Of a stretch of DNA of 64,000 bases, positions 31,560 through 39,254 are shown piece by piece. Source of the DNA: Micromonospora sp. DSM 45708 (lineage in GTDB: Bacteria > Actinomycetota > Actinomycetes > Mycobacteriales > Micromonosporaceae); the NCBI RefSeq assembly GCF_039566955.1, contig NZ_CP154796.1, forward strand, positions 6,634,001 through 6,698,000, given 5' to 3'. Position numbers and translations under genes: made by a program. Position 1 is the stretch's first letter. Every line of letters begins with the position of its first letter. The notes beneath the pieces were generated by a model. The model was not told where the DNA came from and did not search any database. It saw only the letters and a program-made list of their open reading frames with translations.

Positions 31560-32420
31560 TCACCGTACGAGTCGGGACAACCTTCGGTCAGCCAACGGCT
31601 TGCCGCCGGTCTGGCAGGTGGGGCAGTACTGGAGGCTGGAGTCGGCGAACGAGACCTCCCGCACCGTGTCACCACACACCGGACACGGCAGGCCTTTCCG
31701 GGCGTGCACCTTCAGGCCCGAGCGCTTCTCGCCCTTCAGCTCCGCGGCCCGCTGGCCCATCGACCGCCGGACCGCGTCGCCGAGCACCGTCCGGGTCGCC
31801 GCGTGCAGGGCGGCGAGCTGGTCGTCGGTGAGCCGGTCGGTGATCGCGAACGGGGAGAGCCGCGCCGCGTGCAGGATCTCGTCCGAGTACGCGTTGCCCA
31901 CGCCGGCCAGCACCGCCTGGTCGGTCAGCACGCCCTTGACCTGCCCCCGGCGGCTGCGCAGCCGCTCGGTGAAGGTGGGCAGGTCGGCCGCCAACGCGTC
32001 CGGGCCCAACTTCGCCACGCCGGGCACCTGGGCCGGGTCGGTGACCAGGTAGGCGGCCAGTTTCTTCTGGGTGCCGGCCTCGGTCAGGTCGAAGCCGGAG
32101 CCGTCGTCGAGGCGTACCCGCACCGCGATCGGGCCCTTGCCGGGCCGCAGCGGGGTCGCCGATCCGAACGCCTCCCGGTAGTGCAGCCAGCCCGCCCGGG
32201 CCAGGTGGATCACCAGGTGCAGATCCTCGTCGAACCGGACGTCCAGGAACTTCCCGTGCCGGCCCGCGCCGGTGACCGTCCGACCGGCGACCGCGCTGGG
32301 CGGCGGATCGTACGTCTTCAGCGCGTTGATCGAAGCCACCTCGAACCGCTCGACCCGCCGGCCGACCGCCCGCTCGCGCAGGTATCCGGCGAGCGCTTCC
32401 ACCTCCGGTAGTTCAGGCAC
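31560..32420 (-). CDS. Fpg/Nei-family DNA glycosylase
   Basis: A 286-residue base-excision-repair enzyme. It opens with the catalytic PELPEVEAL (Pro2 and Glu3 after removal of Met), has the GRHGKFL Lys near residue 54, the H2TH region (VLAGVGNAYSDEILHAARLSPF) near residue 165, and a C-terminal zinc finger CPVC-CPTC. The finger reads FADSSLQYCPTC, so the Arg of the usual RSTxYC loop is absent, placing it in a divergent actinobacterial subgroup rather than true MutM. The GTG start has TACCGT six bases upstream. Confidence 0.87.
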   Translation of the reverse strand: MPELPEVEALAGYLRERAVGRRVERFEVASINALKTYDPPPSAVAGRTVTGAGRHGKFLDVRFDEDLHLVIHLARAGWLHYREAFGSATPLRPGKGPIAVRVRLDDGSGFDLTEAGTQKKLAAYLVTDPAQVPGVAKLGPDALAADLPTFTERLRSRRGQVKGVLTDQAVLAGVGNAYSDEILHAARLSPFAITDRLTDDQLAALHAATRTVLGDAVRRSMGQRAAELKGEKRSGLKVHARKGLPCPVCGDTVREVSFADSSLQYCPTCQTGGKPLADRRLSRLVR

Positions 32421-32426
32421 GGGACA

Positions 32427-32436
32427 ACGGTAGCCT
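32427..32436. promoter_or_regulatory. Back-to-back divergent -10 boxes sharing two bases
   Basis: The ten bases ACGGTAGCCT hold TAGCCT on the plus strand (32431-32436, eight bases before the GTG at 32445) and TACCGT on the minus strand (32427-32432, six bases before the GTG at 32420). The central TA belongs to both. Only 24 bases separate the two start codons. Confidence 0.55.
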
Positions 32437-32444
32437 TCTTTCCC

Positions 32445-33695
32445 GTGAGAATCGTGGTGGCGCACAACCGGTACCGGGAAGCTCAGCCGTCCGGCGAGAA
32501 CACCATCGTCGACGCGGAGATCGCCCAGCTCACCGCCGCGGGCGTGGAGGTGCTGCCGTTCCTGCGCAGCTCCGACGAGATCCCGTCGATGTCGAAGCCG
32601 GCCAAGGCGCTGCTGCCGATCTCGCCGATCTGGGCGCCGAAGGCCCAGCACGACCTGGACCGTCTGCTCGCCGAGCACCGGCCGGACGTGCTGCACCTGC
32701 ACAACCCGTACCCGCTGCTCTCGCCCTGGGTGGTGCGGACCGCGCACAAGCGCGGCGTGCCGGTGGTGCAGACGGTGCACAACTACCGGCAGGTCTGCTC
32801 CTCCGGTCTCTACTTCCGTGACGGCGTGATCTGCCAGGACTGCCGCGGTCGCGCGCTGGGCGTGCCGGCGATCGTGCACCGCTGCTACCGCAACTCCCGG
32901 GCGCAGAGCGCGCTGATGGCCACCACGCTGGCCGTGCACCGCCCGACCTGGCGCTCGGTGGACCGGTTCGTCGCGCTGACCACGGCGGTCGCCGACCATC
33001 TGCGGGACTACGGCATCCCGGACGAGCGGATCGTGGTCAAGCCCAACGCGGTGCCCGACCCGGGCATGCCGGCGCCGGTCGGGGACGGTTTCCTGTTCAT
33101 GGGCCGGCTCAGCCCGGAGAAGGGCCTGGACCTGCTGCTCTCGGCGTGGCGGCGGCACCCGGTGGGCGCGCTCGGCCCGCTGCGGATCGCCGGTGACGGC
33201 GAGTTGCGTCCGTTGGCCGAGGCAGCCGCCGCCGAGCGCCCCGACGTCCATTACCTGGGCCAGCTCGACCGCCAGGGGGTACGCACCGTGCTGGCCGACA
33301 GCGCCGTGGTGCTGGCCACCTCGACCTGGCACGACGTGCTGCCCACCGTGATCATCGAGGCGCTGGCCGCCGGTCGGCCGGTGCTCGGGACCGCGCTCGG
33401 CGGCATCCCGTACCTGGTGGGCGCGGACACTCCGCGTGAGCCGGCCGGCACCGGTCCGGCCGAGGTGGCGACCGCCGCGCCCGGCCACGGCATGGTTCCG
33501 CTGCCGACCGGGGTGCAGCGCGGCGAGGCCGGCTGGGTGGTGGCGCCCGAGGTCGACGCGCTGGCCGCCGCGCTGCCGCTGGCCGCCGCCGAGGCGCGCG
33601 CCCTGGCCGGCGCGGCCCGCACCCGCTACGAACGCACCTTCCACCCCGACGTGATCACCAAGCGCCTGATCGACATCTACACCTCCCTGTCCTGA
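32445..33695 (+). CDS. Glycosyltransferase family 4
   Basis: A 416-residue GT-B retaining glycosyltransferase. It begins with RIVVAHNRYRE, with an N-terminal acceptor domain containing LHLHNPYPLL, and the donor domain has FMGRLSPEKGLDLLL and the E-x7-E region PTVIIEALAAGRPVLGTALGG. Two CxxC pairs (VCSSG, ICQDC, with HRCYRN) may bind zinc in the acceptor domain. It has its own divergent promoter. A role in surface polysaccharide assembly is likely given nearby glycan genes, but the sugar cannot be told. Confidence 0.88.
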   Translation: MRIVVAHNRYREAQPSGENTIVDAEIAQLTAAGVEVLPFLRSSDEIPSMSKPAKALLPISPIWAPKAQHDLDRLLAEHRPDVLHLHNPYPLLSPWVVRTAHKRGVPVVQTVHNYRQVCSSGLYFRDGVICQDCRGRALGVPAIVHRCYRNSRAQSALMATTLAVHRPTWRSVDRFVALTTAVADHLRDYGIPDERIVVKPNAVPDPGMPAPVGDGFLFMGRLSPEKGLDLLLSAWRRHPVGALGPLRIAGDGELRPLAEAAAAERPDVHYLGQLDRQGVRTVLADSAVVLATSTWHDVLPTVIIEALAAGRPVLGTALGGIPYLVGADTPREPAGTGPAEVATAAPGHGMVPLPTGVQRGEAGWVVAPEVDALAAALPLAAAEARALAGAARTRYERTFHPDVITKRLIDIYTSLS

Positions 33696-33718
33696 CCGGC
33701 CGCCCGCTCCCTTTCGCG

Positions 33719-33776
33719 GTGATCAAGGAGTTCGTGTCAGGAAGCAGCCGGCTTCCGACGCGAAGTCCTTGATCAC
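33719..33776. terminator. Large imperfect hairpin between convergent genes
   Basis: Outer arms 33719-33734 and 33761-33776 (GTGATCAAGGAGTTCG, one mismatch) enclose an inner six-base stem (33740-33745 with 33751-33756). It fills the gap between the GT4 gene and the GyrI-like gene and can act in both directions. Confidence 0.6.
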
Positions 33777-33782
33777 GCGGGG

Positions 33783-34265
33783 CTACGCCGGCTCGACGGG
33801 CAGCCAGACCTCGCAGGTCGCGGTGCTGAGGTCGCCCGGTGCGACGATCTCCGGGCCCGGCCGCAGCCGCCACGGGTGGAACGGGAACCACTCGGCTGCG
33901 GCCGTGGCCCACGTCCTCTGCAAGGTCTGCGGATGCGGTCCCACGGCCCCGATGACCAGCCAGCGGCCCGCCGGGACCTCGATGACGTCGAGGTCGCCCG
34001 GGACCGGCGTGCTGGGGGACACGGCGACCCCGTGCAGGTAGGTCAACTCGCTGCCTTCGTCGTAGTCCGCGTCCACGTCGTCGCAGACCGCGAGCAGGCC
34101 GCCCGGCTCGGTGTCGCCGAGCGCCGTCAAGCGCACGTGCTCCTCCGCCGGCAGCGCGGCGATGTGCCGCCGGATGTGCGGGTTGATGCCCCGGTGGATC
34201 AGGGGAACCCGGGCAGCGTGCCCCACGAGCCGGAACGCGGGACGGTCGACGATGCGGGTTTCCAT
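33783..34265 (-). CDS. GyrI-like small-molecule-binding domain protein
   Basis: A 160-residue stand-alone effector-binding domain of the AraC/GyrI type. It has the TRIVDRPAFRLVGHAARVPL opening and a C-terminal CEVWLPVEPA strand typical of the fold, with a middle LTYLHGVAVSPSTPVPGDLDVIEVPAGRWLVI sequence (landmark only) that lines the binding cleft. Such domains bind drugs or other small aromatic ligands. GGAGG lies nine bases before the ATG. It is divergent from the PhyH gene. Confidence 0.75.
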   Translation of the reverse strand: METRIVDRPAFRLVGHAARVPLIHRGINPHIRRHIAALPAEEHVRLTALGDTEPGGLLAVCDDVDADYDEGSELTYLHGVAVSPSTPVPGDLDVIEVPAGRWLVIGAVGPHPQTLQRTWATAAAEWFPFHPWRLRPGPEIVAPGDLSTATCEVWLPVEPA

Positions 34266-34386
34266 GCGGGGCTCCCTCCGACAGTTGGGCCCCCGTAGCG
34301 TGACCACCGCTGTCGCCGGCACACCCGACCGACGCGGAGCGGGAAGTGTCGGGTGACCGGGACCGGTGCCACCACACGATGGGCGC

Positions 34387-35187
34387 ATGGACGACACGAC
34401 ACTGGTATCCCGGTTCCTTCGCGACGGGTTCGTGAAGGTGGCGGGGGCCGTCGCGCCGCGCGTGGCCGCGGACTGCGCGCGGCTGCTGTGGCGGGAGACG
34501 GGCTGCGACCCGGACGACCCGGCAACCTGGACGCAGGCCGTGCACTGGGTGCCCGGCATGGCGCAGGGGCCGTTCGCCGCCGCACCCAACTCTCCGTTCC
34601 TCCACCACGCGTACGACCTGCTCGTCGGCGCGGGACGCTGGGAGCCGCGTTACTCGCTGGGCACGTTCCCGTTGCGCTTCCCGCACCGGGACGAGCCGGA
34701 CGACGCGGGCTGGCACATCGAGGGCAGCTATCTGCCGGAGGGCGCGAGCTGGTACTTCACGAATCTCCGCTCCCGGGGCCGGGCGCTGCTCATGCTGTTC
34801 CTGTTCAGCGAGGTCGGTGCGGAGGACGCGCCGACCCGGATCCGGGTCGGCTCACACCTCGACGTGCCGAAGGTGCTGGAGAAGTACGGGGAGGACGGGG
34901 CGAGCGGGCTGGACCTCGCACCCGAGTTGGTGGCGGCCTCGGACCACCGGCCACTCGCCCTGGCCACCGGGACGCCGGGTGATGTCTTCCTCTGCCATCC
35001 GTTCCTGGTGCACGCGGCGCAGCCGCACCACGGGACGCGACCGCGCTTCATGGCCCAGCCGCCGCTGATGCCGGCCGCGCCGTACGAACTGGACCGGGCC
35101 GACGGTGCGTACTCGCCCGTGGAGATCGCGATTCGCCGGGGACTCGGGCGGGACACCCCGGACCCCGCTCCGCGAGGGAGCCGGTGA
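34387..35187 (+). CDS. Phytanoyl-CoA dioxygenase-family protein
   Basis: A 266-residue Fe(II)/2-oxoglutarate oxygenase. The proximal iron motif appears as WHIEGSYL (HxE instead of the more common HxD) near residue 107, and the distal His and 2-oxoglutarate-binding Arg are in FLVHAAQPHHGTRPRF near residue 210-223. The first 21 upstream bases could add seven residues, but MDDTTLVSRFLRDGF is the usual family start. It overlaps the methyltransferase gene by four bases. Substrates in this family range from lipids to antibiotics and cannot be assigned. Confidence 0.75.
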   Translation: MDDTTLVSRFLRDGFVKVAGAVAPRVAADCARLLWRETGCDPDDPATWTQAVHWVPGMAQGPFAAAPNSPFLHHAYDLLVGAGRWEPRYSLGTFPLRFPHRDEPDDAGWHIEGSYLPEGASWYFTNLRSRGRALLMLFLFSEVGAEDAPTRIRVGSHLDVPKVLEKYGEDGASGLDLAPELVAASDHRPLALATGTPGDVFLCHPFLVHAAQPHHGTRPRFMAQPPLMPAAPYELDRADGAYSPVEIAIRRGLGRDTPDPAPRGSR

Positions 35188-36029
35188 GCGTGCGGGTGAG
35201 TGGCCGCAACGCGCGATTTCAGCAGTGGCAGGCGCTGCTCCGCAACCGGAGCAAGCGGCAGCGTCGCGGCGAGTTCCTCGTGCAGGGCGTACGCCCGATC
35301 ACGATGGCCGTCGAACACGGCTGGCAGGTCCGGGAGCTGCTCCACGACGCCGACGCCGAGATGTCCGGCTGGGCCCGCAGGACCCTGGACACCGTCCGGG
35401 CCGAGAGGTTCGCCGTCTCCCGTGAACTGATGCACGAGCTGGGCGGCAAGGCGGACACGGTACCGGAGCTGCTGGCCGTGGTCGCGCTGCGCGAGGACGA
35501 CCTGTGCCGCATCCCGGTCGGGCCGACCATGCTCACCGTCGTGTTCGACCGGCCCACCAGCCCTGGCAACATCGGGACGCTGATCCGGTCCGCGGACGCC
35601 TTCGGCGCGTCCGGCGTCATCGTCACCGGCCATGCCGCCGACGTGTACGACCCGAAGGCGGTACGGGCAAGCACCGGCTCGCTGTTCGCGCTGCCCGTGG
35701 TCCGGGTGCCCGCACACCAGGCCGTGCTGTCCTGGGTCGCCGACGTGCGCGCCGCCGGTGTCGGCATCGGCATCGTGGGTGCCGACGAACACGGCGCACT
35801 GGATGCCGCCGAGCACGACTTCACGCGACCCACGCTGGCGCTGATCGGCAACGAGACCAACGGTCTCAGCGTCGGCTGGCGTGCGGCCTGCGACCAGCTC
35901 GTCCGGATCCCGATGTCCGGGACCGCCAGCTCCCTGAACGCGGCGAACGCCGCGACCGTCGTGCTCTACGAATCGGCACGCCAGCGCCGCGCCGCCGCCC
36001 GATGTGTCTCCCCCGACCTGCCGCGGTGA
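35184..36029 (+). CDS. SpoU/TrmH-family RNA 2'-O-methyltransferase
   Basis: A 281-residue SPOUT methyltransferase. The N-terminal substrate-binding domain (FLVQGVRPITMAVEHG) is followed by motif 1 (RPTSPGNIGTLIRSADAFG near 130), motif 2 (LIGNETNGLSVGW near 220) and motif 3 (SGTASSLNAANAATVVLYE near 248), which form the trefoil knot and bind S-adenosylmethionine. It should methylate ribose in rRNA or tRNA; relatives include the thiostrepton-resistance methylase, but this cannot be chosen from sequence alone. The GTG overlaps the PhyH stop as GTGA, so the two are co-translated. Confidence 0.88.
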   Translation: MSVRVSGRNARFQQWQALLRNRSKRQRRGEFLVQGVRPITMAVEHGWQVRELLHDADAEMSGWARRTLDTVRAERFAVSRELMHELGGKADTVPELLAVVALREDDLCRIPVGPTMLTVVFDRPTSPGNIGTLIRSADAFGASGVIVTGHAADVYDPKAVRASTGSLFALPVVRVPAHQAVLSWVADVRAAGVGIGIVGADEHGALDAAEHDFTRPTLALIGNETNGLSVGWRAACDQLVRIPMSGTASSLNAANAATVVLYESARQRRAAARCVSPDLPR

Positions 36030-36133
36030 GGAGCAGCCGGTGCGGATCCGCGCCAACGACGGACCGCCCGGTCGTGTTCGGCCCACCCGAGAGCAGCAGC
36101 GAGCCGGATGATCCGGCGACCCCGGCCGGATGG

Positions 36134-36158
36134 TGTAAAGAAGGGGCCCCGCCTTACA
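36134..36158. repeat. GGGGCCCC-type palindrome at the end of the CDP-alcohol transferase gene
   Basis: TGTAA...GGGGCCCC...TTACA forms a near-palindrome (one base insertion and two mismatches). It supplies the TAA stop codon of the minus-strand gene (36154-36156) and can serve as terminator for the operon. Confidence 0.5.
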
Positions 36159-36873
36159 GCGCGGCGCGGGCGGAGAAGGCGATGCTGGCCAGCAGGAAGC
36201 CGCCGTTGACCACGGTGAACGCCACTACCACCCAGAACGCCAACGAAGGCGCGAACACCAGCACCAGGCCGGCCAGGAAGATCACCGCGCCGTAGTCGCG
36301 GACCAGCTTCACCACCCGCACCGGGAACGAGGTCGAGGTGACCATGCTGGCCGCGTTCGGGCCGGACTGCATCACCGACGTCACCAGGTTGACCATCCAG
36401 GTGCCGGCGAACGCTGCCACCAGCCAGACCGGCGTGGCCGGGCGCTGCGCCACCGCCACCGCGCCGATCGCGGTCACCAACGCGATCTGGGCGGCCACGT
36501 CGCAGAGCACGTCGATCCGGGCGCCGGCCGCGCTGCCCTGACCGGTCACCCGGGCGAGCTGCCCGTCGGCGCAGTCCAACGCGTACGCGATCTGCCAGCC
36601 GACCAGCGCGACCAGGCCGACCACCCAGGCTCCGACGGTGCCGGCGGCCACGTCGTCGGCGAGCGCGACCACGGTCACCGAGGCGGCCAGCCCCAGCACC
36701 AGGTTGGCCAGCGTCAGCGCGGTCGGGCGCAGCCCCAGCCGCTGGGCGGCAAGCGCGAACGCCGCCCCGATCCACTGGCTGATCGACTCGCTGAACAGGC
36801 CGCCTCCCCGGTTGACCCGGTGGAAGTCGGCGACGGTGGGACGGGGCTCAGCCAAGGTGGTCGCGGAGGGCAC
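36154..36873 (-). CDS. CDP-alcohol phosphatidyltransferase-family protein
   Basis: A 239-residue membrane enzyme with about six helices. The complete family motif DG-x2-AR-x8-G-x3-D-x3-D is present as DCADGQLARVTGQG ... GARIDVLCD near residues 100-125; its Asp residues bind two metal ions and the CDP group. It transfers a phospho-alcohol from a CDP-alcohol to a second alcohol. It overlaps the dehydrogenase gene by 26 bases and completes a three-gene pathway with it and the cytidylyltransferase. The product is unknown; see findings. Confidence 0.85.
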   Translation of the reverse strand: MPSATTLAEPRPTVADFHRVNRGGGLFSESISQWIGAAFALAAQRLGLRPTALTLANLVLGLAASVTVVALADDVAAGTVGAWVVGLVALVGWQIAYALDCADGQLARVTGQGSAAGARIDVLCDVAAQIALVTAIGAVAVAQRPATPVWLVAAFAGTWMVNLVTSVMQSGPNAASMVTSTSFPVRVVKLVRDYGAVIFLAGLVLVFAPSLAFWVVVAFTVVNGGFLLASIAFSARAAL

Positions 36874-37915
36874 CGGCGTAGTCTGCCAGCCGCTCCCGGG
36901 TCTCGGAAGCGGACATCGTCAGGTGTTCGAGGATGGTGTAGCGGTCCGGCCGGGTCGCCGGCGCGAACTGCACCGCCTCGACGAACTGGTGGTCGGTCAA
37001 TCCCACCTCGGACGGCAGGCGGGGCAGCCCGTGCCGGGCCAGGCAGGCGGACATCTCCGCGAACCGGCGCTCGTCGCCGCGCAGGAACGTGCAGAACAAC
37101 GCGCCCAGCCCGGCCAGCTCACCGTGTGAGGCGGTGCCCGGGAAGAGCGCGTCGATCGCGTGCATGATCTCGTGGCAGCCGCCACTGGACGGGCGGCTGG
37201 TGCCGCAGACCGCCATCGCCAGGCCGCTGGAGATCAGCGCCTCGGCCAGCACCGTCACGAACGCGTCGTCGGTCATGTCGCCCGGATGGTTCAGCACCGC
37301 CTCCGCGCCGGCCCGGGCCAGCGAGGCGGCCAGCCCGTCGACCGGCTCGCCGCGCACCCGCCGGGCCAGCTCCCAGTCGGCCAGCGCGCTGATGTTGCTG
37401 ACCACGTCCCCGATCCCGGCCCGGTTGTGCCGCTCCGGCCCGGCCTCCACGAAGTCGAGGTCGACGATCACCGCGATCGGGATGTGCACCCCGTAGGAGC
37501 CCTTCAGGCCCTCGGTGATCAGGCTCGCCACCGGGGAGGCGATGCCGTCGTTGGCCAGCGCGGTCGCGACCGTCACCATCGGCAGCCCGCGCCGGGTGGC
37601 CGCGTACTTCGCCACGTCGATGGTCTTGCCGCCGCCGATGCCGACCACCGCGTCGTACGACCGGGCGCGCAGCTTGCCGCCCAGCTCGTCGGCGGCGTCC
37701 AGCGTGCCCCCGGCCACCGTGAACACGTCCGCCGACCGCAGCGACGGCCGGAGCAACTCGGCGATCTTCTCGCCCTGCCCCGGCCCGACCACCACGGCGA
37801 CGTCACCGCCGGCCGAGATCCGGCCGTCGGAGAGGATCGCCGCCAGATCCGCCACCGCGCCCCGCCGCACGTCGATGTGCAGCGGGGTGAGGACGCTACG
37901 GGCTAGTAGCGGCAC
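36848..37915 (-). CDS. Glycerol-1-phosphate dehydrogenase-like (iron-containing ADH superfamily)
   Basis: A 355-residue oxidoreductase. It has the NAD(P)-binding GIGGGKTIDVAKYAA near residue 93, the TALANDGIASPVAS loop near 118, and metal-binding residues in CHEIMHAID (two His) and SHGELAGLG near residues 245-265, the pattern of sn-glycerol-1-phosphate dehydrogenases (EgsA/AraM). These reduce dihydroxyacetone phosphate to glycerol-1-phosphate. GGGAG precedes the GTG, which overlaps the upstream gene by 13 bases. Being next to a cytidylyltransferase and a CDP-alcohol transferase, it likely makes their precursor. Confidence 0.82.
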   Translation of the reverse strand: MPLLARSVLTPLHIDVRRGAVADLAAILSDGRISAGGDVAVVVGPGQGEKIAELLRPSLRSADVFTVAGGTLDAADELGGKLRARSYDAVVGIGGGKTIDVAKYAATRRGLPMVTVATALANDGIASPVASLITEGLKGSYGVHIPIAVIVDLDFVEAGPERHNRAGIGDVVSNISALADWELARRVRGEPVDGLAASLARAGAEAVLNHPGDMTDDAFVTVLAEALISSGLAMAVCGTSRPSSGGCHEIMHAIDALFPGTASHGELAGLGALFCTFLRGDERRFAEMSACLARHGLPRLPSEVGLTDHQFVEAVQFAPATRPDRYTILEHLTMSASETRERLADYAGALRDHLG

Positions 37916-38634
37916 GCGATCTCCCGCGCCCGGGCCAGGTCCTCGTGGTTGTCGACCTCGACCCAGGAGACGTCACCGATCGGGGCCGCCCGCACCTCGC
38001 CGCCCCGGTCGGCGAACTCCTGGTAGCCGTCCTCGTAGTAGAGGTTCGGGTCGCGCCGCCAGGTCGCCTCCAGCGCGTCGGCGAGCGCGTCGGCCACCTG
38101 CGGTTCGATCAGCGTCGCGCCGATGTACTCGCCGTACGCCTCGCCCGGGTCCATCAGCTTGGTGATCCGGGTGAGCTGGCCGGCCGCGTCGAAGGTGGTC
38201 TTCATCTCCTCCTCCGCCAGCGGCTTGAGCGTGTCGACCGCCAGCAGGATGCCGGGGCCGCGCTCGGCCAGCAGCGTCTTCTCCACGCTCACCGGGTGCA
38301 CGGTGTCGCCGTTGACCAGCAGCACCCCCCGGGAGAAGTGCTCCCGGGCCAGCCAGAGCGAGTACGCGTTGTTCCACTCCTCCGCCTTGTCGTTGTCGAC
38401 AAGGGTGATCGTGACGCCGTACTTCCCGGCCAGCTCGGCCTGCCGCTGCCGGACCGCGTCGGCCGCGTAGCCGACCACGATGACGACCTCCGTCAGCCCC
38501 ACCGCGGCGAGGTTGCGCAGCGCGATGTCGAGGATGGTGACCTCCCCGTCGACCGGCACCAGGGCCTTGGGCAGGGTGTCCGTGTACGGCCGCAGCCGGC
38601 GCCCCGCACCCGCGGCGAGCACCATCCCGATCAT
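37903..38634 (-). CDS. LicC-like cytidylyltransferase (NTP transferase)
   Basis: A 243-residue nucleotidyltransferase. It begins with the sugar-1-phosphate transferase signature MVLAAGAGRRLRPYTDTLPKAL and has WNNAYSLWLA near residue 90 and VNGDTVHP near residue 108, as in the LicC group that activates phosphocholine with CTP. The C-terminal DVSWVEVDNHEDLARARE closes the fold. In this operon the substrate is more likely a polyol phosphate such as glycerol-1-phosphate than choline phosphate. AGGAG lies nine bases before the ATG; TATCCT at 38673-38678 is the probable -10. Confidence 0.85.
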   Translation of the reverse strand: MIGMVLAAGAGRRLRPYTDTLPKALVPVDGEVTILDIALRNLAAVGLTEVVIVVGYAADAVRQRQAELAGKYGVTITLVDNDKAEEWNNAYSLWLAREHFSRGVLLVNGDTVHPVSVEKTLLAERGPGILLAVDTLKPLAEEEMKTTFDAAGQLTRITKLMDPGEAYGEYIGATLIEPQVADALADALEATWRRDPNLYYEDGYQEFADRGGEVRAAPIGDVSWVEVDNHEDLARAREIACRY

Positions 38635-38672
38635 GCCGACACGCTCCTCTTCTCGACCGCTTCCACGGGGTG

Positions 38673-38678
38673 AGGATA
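38673..38678 (-). promoter_or_regulatory. -10 box (TATCCT) of the CDP-alcohol operon
   Basis: TATCCT lies 38 bases upstream of the cytidylyltransferase ATG, leaving a leader of about 30 bases that includes the AGGAG ribosome site. Confidence 0.45.
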
Positions 38679-38719
38679 TCGTCGGCGGCCCGGCGGCCGT
38701 GGTTCAGCCCATGATCGCC

Positions 38720-39169
38720 TTACAGCCCGATCGACCGCAGCGCCGCGAAGCCGTCCGCCACGATCTGGCGGATCAGCCCGTCGTTGACGTCCCGGTGCTC
38801 GTCCAGCAGGTCGAGGTCACGCTCCGCCAGCCAGCGGAACTCGGTGTGCTCGGTCGGCTCCAGCCGGGGCCGGCTCAGGTCGCCGTCCACCCGGACCAGG
38901 AAGTCGGTCTCCACCCGGTCCAGCCCGTCGTCGCCGGTGTAGCGGTATTCGCCGACCAGGCCGAGCACGTGCGACACCGCCCACCCGGTCTCCTCGGTGA
39001 CCTCCCGGCGCAGCGCGTCGTCGATCTCCTCGCCCGGCTCCAGGTGGCCGCCGGCGATGTCCCAGCAGTTGGGGAAGAGACGCCGACGGGGTGAGCGACG
39101 CTGGACGAAGATGCGGCCGTCGTCGTCGACGATCAGCGCGCCGGCACAGCGGAGGGGATCGGTGGGCAC
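38720..39169 (-). CDS. Nudix hydrolase
   Basis: A 149-residue Nudix protein. The Nudix box is complete (GGHLEPGEEIDDALRREVTEETGW, starting near residue 40), including the REVTEE metal-binding glutamates. The first strand carries RIFVQRRSPRRRLFPNCW, suggesting an NDP-X or NTP substrate. The GTG at 39169 has TACTGT six bases upstream. It lies directly upstream of the CDP-alcohol operon on the same strand and could clean up CDP-linked intermediates, but this is only positional. Confidence 0.85.
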   Translation of the reverse strand: MPTDPLRCAGALIVDDDGRIFVQRRSPRRRLFPNCWDIAGGHLEPGEEIDDALRREVTEETGWAVSHVLGLVGEYRYTGDDGLDRVETDFLVRVDGDLSRPRLEPTEHTEFRWLAERDLDLLDEHRDVNDGLIRQIVADGFAALRSIGL

Positions 39170-39175
39170 CCTCCG

Positions 39176-39181
39176 ACAGTA
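39176..39181 (-). promoter_or_regulatory. -10 box (TACTGT) of the Nudix gene
   Basis: TACTGT ends six bases before the GTG at 39169. Confidence 0.45.
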
Positions 39182-39203
39182 GCCATCGCCGGCCCGGAAA
39201 AGG

Positions 39204-39237
39204 GCGATGGCCCGGCCGATACCGGCCGGGCCATCGC
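39204..39237 (-). terminator. Intrinsic terminator of the malectin-protein gene
   Basis: Perfect 15-base arms at 39204-39218 and 39223-39237 with a four-base loop, followed on the minus strand by CCCTTTTCC. It is 17 bases past the stop at 39255. Confidence 0.8.
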
Positions 39238-39254
39238 GTCGTGCGGGGTGAACG

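Noticed and set aside
33783..36029. Antibiotic biosynthesis/self-resistance cluster
   Set aside because: GyrI-like, PhyH and SpoU genes alone do not make a pathway; there is no synthase or exporter among them.
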